From: UBA2137 sp037968575
GTDB lineage: Bacteria > Pseudomonadota > Alphaproteobacteria > Micavibrionales > Micavibrionaceae
Assembly (NCBI GenBank): GCA_037968575.1
Contig: JBBKVR010000054.1
Location: 1-13,415 of the forward strand
DNA: 13,415 nucleotides
Reading direction: 5' to 3'
Within the stretch, counting starts at the first letter, position 1. Each line of letters opens with the position of its first letter. The notes beneath the pieces are model-generated. The model was given only the letters and a program-made list of their open reading frames with translations, searched no databases and was not told the DNA's origin. The position numbers and the translations under genes were made by a program. Positions 6,321 to 13,300 of the stretch are shown piece after piece.

Positions 6321-8699
6321 TTAAATTTCCGTATTTTCAGCGTCAGTTCCATATTGACGCGATTGCAATTTCTGAATGACATCATCCTTCGGTCCATAAG
6401 CCACCAAACGACCACGATCAACAAGAATAAGCTTATTCACGATAGAGAGCATCGCTCCTTTGTGCGTGATCAGCATGACTGTTTTGTCCTCAGTAACTTT
6501 ATGAAGACGTTTACGCAGACGGTTTTCGGATGCTGGATCCATAGACGCGGTTGGTTCATCTAAAATCATAACAGGAGGGTCATAAAGAAGCGCACGCGCA
6601 ATCGCTACCGACTGTCTTTGTCCACCAGATAACGCTTCGCCTCGTTCTCCCACAGGCGTATCAAGACCCGTTTCGGTATCACGCAAGAATTCTGACACAC
6701 CCGCCAGTTCTGCAGCGCGAATTACAGCGCCGTCAGGCGCCGTTTCATGCCCCATTGTAATATTTTCACGAACTGAACCAAAGAAAAGTTGTTCACCCTG
6801 TTGCACACCGCCAATATTACGACGTAAATCACCTGGATCAATCTGGCGAACATCTGTGCCATCAAGAAGAATAGCACCGCTACTTGGCTGATAAAGGTTC
6901 AACAACAAACGTTCAATCGTAGTTTTACCAGAACCCACAGCACCTATAATTCCAACATGGTCGCCTGGCTCAACAGTAAAGCTTAAATCATTAACGGCTG
7001 GGCGTGTTTGACCTGGATAGGCAAATACAACATTTCTAAACTCAATTTTACCTTTAACGCGGGGCATAGAAATAAAATGTTTTCCAGCTGGTCGCTCAAC
7101 GGGCTTTTCCATCAAGTCTTTCAGTTGCTTATAAGACTGCCAACTTTGGTTAAAGCGGGTCATTAGACCTGCAACTTGTGCCAATGGTGCCATTGCGCGA
7201 CCCGATAAAATCACACAAGCAATCAACGCCCCCATACTGATGGTTGCATTTGAAATGAGATAAACACCAGCAATCACGATACCTATACTTGACACTTGCT
7301 GAACGAAGACCGAATAGTTCAGAGCAAAAGCAGATACGCGACGTGAGCGCACGGACGTATGAGAAGCTTTGTCAGTCAACTCTTCCCATTTACGTTGTGT
7401 GTGACCTTCAGCAGCCTGCGTTTTGATAGCCTCAAGTCCTGTAATGGTTTCAAACAATAAAGCATTTTTCAGAGCATTTTCATGCAATGACTCTTTAACA
7501 ATGCGCTCCATTGGTTTTTGTAATATCCAACCACCAAGAAGAACCAAAGGTACAGCTGCCATTGGTACAAAAACAATTGGACCACCAATAATCGCGATAA
7601 TAATTAAGAAAAATCCAGTGAATGGTAGATCAATTAGCGCTGCCATAGTGGCAGATGTGAAAAAGTCACGGATTGTTTCAAACTCACGCATATTCGCTGC
7701 CAGAACACCCGCACTAGCTGGGCGAGACGCTAACTGCATACCCAACATTTGTTCGAATAGTTTGGCAGAAATTTCAACATCTGCCTTACGTCCAGCCACA
7801 TCCAAGAACATGGCACGCAAATTCTTTAAGATAAAGTCAAAGATAAAAGCAACAAAAACCCCAATCGCCAAAACCCAGAGCGTTTCATAAGCTTGGTTTG
7901 GAATAACGCGGTCATACACATTCATAATGAAAATTGTGCTCGCCAGCGCAAAGACATTAATCATTGCTGAGGCTGCAATTACCTCACGGTAAATTTTCCA
8001 GTTTTTCTTTAAACTACCCCAGAACCAATCGGCAGTATTATCAATCTCAGCAGGTCCAGCACGATCATCTTTACGCACGACAGGTCTGACGAAGAAACAG
8101 TATCCCGCATAAAGGTTTTTCATTTCCGCTAAAGATATTGTTTTGTGTTCATCTTCTGTCTCAGGAAATTGAACAACAAATTGTGTCTCTTTGTGAATTT
8201 CAATTGGTTTACCGGGCTCTTTTTTTGGTGCGCCTTTCGTTGGGTATTTTACTTCCCACAAAATAGCAGACTGCTTACTCTCTAAAATCAATATACATGG
8301 CAAGTTTGGTGCAATTGCCAAGGCTTCTAAAGATTTTTCAATGAGTTTAGCGTGCATATCTGCACGGGCAGCAGCACGAATGAATAGAGATGGTGTAACA
8401 CCCGTTGGTGGAACAGGCAGTCCTGCAATCAAAGAATTTTTACTCGTACGACGACCAAAGTGACCAGCAACCATACGCAGGCATTCAATAAGAGGGTCTT
8501 GGATAGCTAATCTGTCGGCTTCAAGAGGCCAAGGGTCATGATTTTCGAGATGGGACTTAGTTTCTTCCACCTCACTCACTTCTGGATTTTCATCTACGTG
8601 AACAGGACTTTCAGCAACAGAGGATTCTTCTGAAGAAGTAGGGTTTTCCTGCGCTTCGGGCGAAGTGTCCGTTGCCTTGTCTTCTTTTTTCTTTGTCAT
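6321..8699 (-). CDS. Type I secretion ABC exporter with C39-like domain (LapB/LssB type)
   Basis: The 792-residue fused permease-ATPase energises secretion of the RTX adhesin in one step across both membranes. In order it has: an acidic Ser/Glu/Pro-rich tail (1-60); a C39-peptidase-like domain (about 65-200); a six-helix ABC membrane domain (about 235-510); and an ATPase domain. The ATPase has Walker A GAVGSGKTT (586-594, Lys592), signature LSGGQRQ (690-696), Walker B MILDEP (Asp714, Glu715) and H-loop His746. In the C39-like domain the match DPLIECLRMVAGHFG puts Pro69 where proteases have the catalytic Cys, so it should bind the substrate rather than cut it, as in LapB/HlyB-type exporters. 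LapB-type proteins are nearer 720 residues; the excess is mostly the acidic tail. It sits 46 bases after the tolC-like gene and two bases before the HlyD-type gene. Confidence 0.95.
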   Translation of the reverse strand: MTKKKEDKATDTSPEAQENPTSSEESSVAESPVHVDENPEVSEVEETKSHLENHDPWPLEADRLAIQDPLIECLRMVAGHFGRRTSKNSLIAGLPVPPTGVTPSLFIRAAARADMHAKLIEKSLEALAIAPNLPCILILESKQSAILWEVKYPTKGAPKKEPGKPIEIHKETQFVVQFPETEDEHKTISLAEMKNLYAGYCFFVRPVVRKDDRAGPAEIDNTADWFWGSLKKNWKIYREVIAASAMINVFALASTIFIMNVYDRVIPNQAYETLWVLAIGVFVAFIFDFILKNLRAMFLDVAGRKADVEISAKLFEQMLGMQLASRPASAGVLAANMREFETIRDFFTSATMAALIDLPFTGFFLIIIAIIGGPIVFVPMAAVPLVLLGGWILQKPMERIVKESLHENALKNALLFETITGLEAIKTQAAEGHTQRKWEELTDKASHTSVRSRRVSAFALNYSVFVQQVSSIGIVIAGVYLISNATISMGALIACVILSGRAMAPLAQVAGLMTRFNQSWQSYKQLKDLMEKPVERPAGKHFISMPRVKGKIEFRNVVFAYPGQTRPAVNDLSFTVEPGDHVGIIGAVGSGKTTIERLLLNLYQPSSGAILLDGTDVRQIDPGDLRRNIGGVQQGEQLFFGSVRENITMGHETAPDGAVIRAAELAGVSEFLRDTETGLDTPVGERGEALSGGQRQSVAIARALLYDPPVMILDEPTASMDPASENRLRKRLHKVTEDKTVMLITHKGAMLSIVNKLILVDRGRLVAYGPKDDVIQKLQSRQYGTDAENTEI

Positions 8700-8712
8700 G
8701 AAATGTAGCCTG

Positions 8713-8737
8713 CGAAGATTAGTCGTTTAAATCTTCG
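8713..8737 (-). promoter_or_regulatory. Hairpin in the tolC-ABC intergenic gap
   Basis: A perfect 8-base inverted repeat, CGAAGATT (8713-8720) and AATCTTCG (8730-8737), flanks a nine-base loop within the 46 bases between the tolC stop and the ABC start. No T run follows it on the minus strand, so it is not a standard terminator. It may stabilise or set a processing point in the polycistronic message and so shift the ratio of channel to exporter. Its role is inference. Confidence 0.4.
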
Positions 8738-8745
8738 ACAGATTA

Positions 8746-10110
8746 TCAGTAATTATCGTCAGGGTCTACTTCTGCTTGATATGCAACGTTCAATGCTGGA
8801 AGTAATTCACCTTTCAGAGCCAAAATTCTGTAAATCGCAAACATTTCAACAATTTCGTTGTTGATTGTGTTTGAGCGAGAAACAAAAAGTTCGTTCTGGG
8901 CATCAAGAACATCAAGAAGTGTTCTTCTGTCCAAATCAAATTGGTCACGATAAGCATTTACAACATCTTCGTTAGCAGCAGCTTGTGCGGCGAATTGAAC
9001 AGCACGCTCACGGGCTGACAACATACGGGCCCAAGTCTGACGGACATCATCTTCCACCGCACGAGCGGCATCGTTACGCTCTTCTTTTGTTTGTGCATGT
9101 CTGTATACAAATTCACGCTCACGGGCTTTATCAATCCCGCCGCGGAATAAGTTCCAGTTCATCACAACAAGAGCAGATGCACCTTGTTCATCATCCTCGA
9201 TACCACCGATATTATCAGCAGCATTTGCATTTAATTGTAAATCCATTTGTGGATAGTAGGAAGCTTGTGTTTGTTTCCATTCAGCCTCAGCAACATTCAC
9301 ATCAGCTTCAAAGATATCCAAAGTTGGGCTGTGCGTTAGAGCATGTTTAACTTCTTCTTCCACATTGGCTTCTAAAACATCAACAGGAACAACAGGAACA
9401 TTCAAGTCACCTGGCATTTCACCAACTTCGCGCTTGTAAGATGTCTCTGAAATACGAAGGGCCTCTACAACGTTTGCTTCATTCGCACGAGATGCAGCCA
9501 CACGCGCACGAACTTGTTCAACGTCAGCTTGAGTAGAGCGACCAGCAGAAGCGCCATCTTCGATACGCGCCATGATGCTCAAATGTTCTTGAACGTTATC
9601 ACGCGCAATTCTAAGCAATTCGCGTTGGCGAACAACATCCAGATAGGATTCAACAATATCAAGCCCTACGAATTCTGATGTTTCACGAACGCGGTGTGAA
9701 GCAGATCGCACACGGTGGTATTGACGTTGATTTTCATATTTTGTATCAAAACCGTCAAATAGAAGTTGCGTTAATGTCACGCCAATTTGGTTACGGTATA
9801 AAGACTCATCATCACCAGTTCTGGCGCGGGTTGTTACGTTATCTGTATATTCAAAACCTGTGTCGCCCTGAAGATCAACTGAAGGAAGGTAAAGGCCTTG
9901 CGCTTGTCTTAGTTCTTCATCGGTCGCGCGGCGATTATTCTCGACCACACCCGTTTCTGGGTTTGTTTCCATACCAACTGATACGGCCTCTGTAAGAGTG
10001 TCAATGCTTAGGTCAGATATCTCTTGCGCATAACTCGCATTAAACGCTGCTCCTCCGATTAGGGCTGTGCAGGCCAATAGACCAAAAGTCTTTTTCACAT
10101 TTAATTTCAT
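8746..10110 (-). CDS. TolC-family outer membrane channel of type I secretion system (LapE-like)
   Basis: This is a 454-residue outer-membrane efflux protein forming the exit duct for the adhesin. The preferred start is the ATG at 10110: an AGGAG lies 8 bases ahead, and the product begins MKLNVKKTFGLLACTALIGG, a clean signal peptide with likely cleavage after SYA (about residue 28). A GTG at 10131 in the same frame would add seven residues but would run through that ribosome binding site. The mature part holds the two OEP repeats of the family (about 45-235 and 250-440), rich in Gln, Arg, Ala and Glu helices. The first strand region includes NQIGVTLTQLLFDGFDT, and the second includes ALVVMNWNLFRGGIDKAREREF, both typical TolC beta-barrel segments. 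The end (DPDDNY) is acidic. It is the first gene of the exporter operon, downstream of the adhesin gene and separated from it by a terminator. Confidence 0.94.
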   Translation of the reverse strand: MKLNVKKTFGLLACTALIGGAAFNASYAQEISDLSIDTLTEAVSVGMETNPETGVVENNRRATDEELRQAQGLYLPSVDLQGDTGFEYTDNVTTRARTGDDESLYRNQIGVTLTQLLFDGFDTKYENQRQYHRVRSASHRVRETSEFVGLDIVESYLDVVRQRELLRIARDNVQEHLSIMARIEDGASAGRSTQADVEQVRARVAASRANEANVVEALRISETSYKREVGEMPGDLNVPVVPVDVLEANVEEEVKHALTHSPTLDIFEADVNVAEAEWKQTQASYYPQMDLQLNANAADNIGGIEDDEQGASALVVMNWNLFRGGIDKAREREFVYRHAQTKEERNDAARAVEDDVRQTWARMLSARERAVQFAAQAAANEDVVNAYRDQFDLDRRTLLDVLDAQNELFVSRSNTINNEIVEMFAIYRILALKGELLPALNVAYQAEVDPDDNY

Positions 10111-10118
10111 CTTATTCA

Positions 10119-10123
10119 CTCCT
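10119..10123 (-). promoter_or_regulatory. Ribosome binding site deciding the tolC start
   Basis: AGGAG on the minus strand lies eight bases before the ATG at 10110. It falls inside the extra stretch that a GTG start at 10131 would have to translate, so it favours the shorter protein, which also has the better signal peptide. Confidence 0.75.
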
Positions 10124-10189
10124 AACTTCACTTAATGGAAGCTTTAAAATTGACTGTAAATTCCCAGTAACTAACAAAAATTCAGCCTA

Positions 10190-10218
10190 TTTATGACCTC
10201 TTTGCCACATAATGGCAA
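10190..10218 (-). promoter_or_regulatory. Candidate promoter of the tolC-ABC-hlyD operon
   Basis: On the minus strand, TTGCCA (10218-10213; five of six bases match the sigma-70 -35 box) is followed after exactly 17 bases by CATAAA (10195-10190; four of six match the -10 box). The predicted transcript would start near 10183 and carry a leader of about 70 bases before the tolC ATG. It is the best pair I found between the adhesin terminator and tolC. Eye-scored only; alphaproteobacterial promoters often deviate. Confidence 0.4.
10202..10218. promoter_or_regulatory. Perfect 6-bp dyad overlapping the exporter promoter (possible operator)
   Basis: TTGCCA-N5-TGGCAA is a perfect inverted repeat, with arms at 10202-10207 and 10213-10218 around CATAA. 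One arm coincides with the proposed -35 box and the other sits in the spacer, where a dimeric regulator could block or assist polymerase. The arm centres are 11 bases apart, about one helical turn, as for helix-turn-helix dimers. No regulator gene is in the window, so the binding protein is unknown. Confidence 0.35.
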
Positions 10219-10286
10219 GTAAAAATTGGTTAAAAATAAGGCCTTAACTCCCTACTATTGCAGTTATGCAACAGTATCTTTTTACC

Positions 10287-10318
10287 AAAAAAGCGCTTCT
10301 TTTAAAAAGAAGCGCTTT
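10287..10318 (-). terminator. Rho-independent terminator after the adhesin gene
   Basis: A perfect inverted repeat has core arms AAAGCGCTTCTT (10290-10301) and AAGAAGCGCTTT (10307-10318) around a five-base loop. Read on the minus strand, the second arm runs into six T residues, starting 22 bases after the adhesin stop. On the plus strand the hairpin is followed by ATTTGTTC, a poor U tract, so it acts mainly for the adhesin transcript. It separates adhesin expression from the exporter operon. Confidence 0.9.
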
Positions 10319-10340
10319 ATTTGTTCACTTATGTGGCTAC

Positions 10341-13300
10341 TTAAACAATGCCTGATTGGGCTTGAGCCAGAATTTCACTTAGTGACTTACCAGTAACATT
10401 TTCTAGAACAACAACATCTTCTGCTCCTGCTGTATTACCAGAACCTGTGACATCAACAGAAATCACTGTGTTATTGCCTTCTTGTCTCTGGAACACGAAG
10501 TTTTCAATAGCTTGGGTCGTTGGGTCATAAGCATGAAGGAAATCACCTAAGTCCAAAATATCACCCTCTGATGTAGAGAAGTCATGGATAATATCAAAAC
10601 CTGGATCATTGCGTTCAAATATGAATGTATCAGATCCAGAACCACCCCAGATTTCATTTGGTCCGCCATCAACATTGTTATAAGTCTCTTTATACAAAGT
10701 CGCACCAGCATTAATGATATCGTTACCAGCACCACCATAAATCTTGTCACTTCCGCCACCACCAAAGATGATGTCATCACCTGCGCCGCCATAAATGGTA
10801 TCTTCATCTAGACCACCGTAGATAGTATCGTTACCAGCGCCACCATAGATAATGTCATCACCGCTGTAACCGTGAATGACGTCATCACCGCTTGTACCAT
10901 TGATGGTTTCTGCACAGTCTTGCCCAGCAATCGTGATGTGACCGTTTTCGCCCATAAATGTTAGGCTTGCGCTGTCTGAGTCACCATCATTGTCCGTAAC
11001 AGTGTATTCAAACTGATCCATCACGCCAGAAATATCTAGTTTCGCCTCAACATCTTTCACTACAAAGTCGAACCAAGTTTCGTGACCAACATTGTAGAGA
11101 GATGCAATTTCAATTTTCGTGATGTAACCACCACCGTAATCAGCTGCATTAAGGAGAATACCAACATCGTCTTGGAATCCTGTGCCAGTTGGAACAGCAT
11201 ATTCAAGGTAAAGTGTGCCGCCACCCGTAGTCGTAATCAAAATATCCAGATACGCTTGACCAGTGCCGTATGTTTGGAAATGTTCCAAACTAAAGTTAAC
11301 ACAGTTAACAGGCTGGTTATTGAATGTGAATTCAAGAACTTCACCGCCGTTAACGCGATCGACTGTAGCAGGTTGACCATTACCCCATACGCCGAAACCT
11401 TTGTCATACCAAATCAATGAACCCTGCTCCATACCCGTGTAAGCAGGCGATAGGACTTTGACAGTAATATTGTCAAGGGTTAGCGATAATGGCATTCCAT
11501 TAAAATCAGATTTCGTTGGGTTAAACTCGTTAGAAAGCAATGAGCTATTAAGCAAGTATGTATAATCGCCATTGGACTCAATATGAAGTGTTCCATATTG
11601 ACCTTCGATAGTTGTTATACCTGTTGCTGAAACAGCATGTGTCTGACCACCAAATTCAATAGAAGTAACTGTATTAGGTGCATCTTCAGACTTAATGTCA
11701 TTATCAAGAACATTCCCCTCTACACGAAGCTCTTCACCAACTTTTTGAACTGCTTCATCAAATGCGATTGGTGCATCATCTTTAACTTGAATGGTTATTG
11801 TGCCCATTGCCATGTCACCATCGGCATCAGTAGCAGTCACGCCAAATCTTAGATTGATAATTTCATTCGGGTTGTTTGCATTAGAGTGATCCAATACATC
11901 CTTGGCTGTGAAGCTATAGCTACCATTATTGTTGATAGTCAGTGTAAAGACTTCACGACCACCAGCTGTACCAACATATGTGCTGCCAATAAGACTAACT
12001 ACAACAACTTGACCAAGCGACTTTAATGTTCCGCCAGTAGCGCCAGTTGCAGTAAATGAACTTACGCCTTTAGGTGTAATAGTTCCAGGACCATCACCAA
12101 AGAAGTTAGCAGTCACATTACCAGTAACAGTAATGTCGTTGCCATTATAATCAGTCTCATCAACCACGTTCGTGGCATTCGTGATGATTGGCGTGTCATC
12201 CTGAACATTAGCTAGCGTCACTGTCAAATTAGCTGTGTCAGAGTCGCCATCTTTATCAGTCAATGTATAAGTGAATACATCCTGACCTTGGTTATCACTA
12301 GTACGATTATAGGTATATGAACCATTTGCTCTGATTGTTAAAGTACCGTAAGTACCCGTAATCGTCACAGTTCCTGTTGAAGGAACAGCTGTGTCAGTTC
12401 CACCAAAGCGAACATTTGTAACTGTTCCGCCGTTATCAAAGCCTTCATCGTCATTATTTGTGACATTTCCAGTTGCAACCGTGTCAGTATCACCAAGTGA
12501 GTCACTGTCATCGTTTGCAATCGGCGCGTCATCACGAACTTGAATTGTGATTGTAGACATAGACATATCACCATCAGCATCTGTAGCAACGTAACCGAAC
12601 TTCAGATTAATGATTTCGTTTTTGTTGTTAGGATTAGAATGATCCAACTGATCAAGCAGATTGAACGTATATGTTCCATTTGTATTGATTTTCAAAGTAA
12701 AGACATCACGACCACCAGCACGACCAATGTAAGTATTACCAGATAGTGTTACTACTACAGCATCACCGCATGAAGTCAGCGTACCACCAGCAACAGAACC
12801 TGTCGCTGTAAACGTATTGGCACCTTTAGGTGTAATAGTTCCAGGACCATCGTTACCGTAATCAACAGTAATTGTTCCTGTTGTTGTAAGCGGTCCGCTC
12901 TCATCAACAGTGTTAGTCTCTGTGGATACGATTGGGACAACATCACCTGGCTCAAGCGTAAGTGTCAGATTAGCTGTATCCGAGTCACCATCCTTATCAG
13001 TAAGAGTGTAAGTAAATACATCCTGACCAGCCTGATCTGACGTTCTTGTGTATGTGTAAGACCCGTTAGCAGCAATTTTCAGTGTACCAAAATTACCAAC
13101 GATCGTTGTTGTTCCTGACGTTGGAACAGCTGTGTTAGAACCGTTGAAACGAACATTTGTAACGGTTGCAACGTCATCGAATCCACCATCATCGTTATCA
13201 ACGACATTACCGCCTACAGATGTTGTTGTGTCACCAAGAGATCTTGCATCGTTAACTGCAACTGGTCCATCGTCACGAACACCAATAATGATTGTGCCCA

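Noticed and set aside
7423..7890. Open frame of 155 codons on the + strand inside the ABC exporter gene
   Set aside because: It is antisense to the membrane domain, has no domain-like pattern or ribosome binding site, and the exporter frame fully explains the region.
6321..8699. Bacteriocin exporter with active C39 peptidase
   Set aside because: The catalytic Cys position is Pro69, and the neighbouring substrate is an RTX adhesin without a double-glycine leader.
10290..10318. Bidirectional terminator
   Set aside because: On the + strand the stem is followed by ATTTGTTC rather than a T run, and no + strand gene ends nearby.
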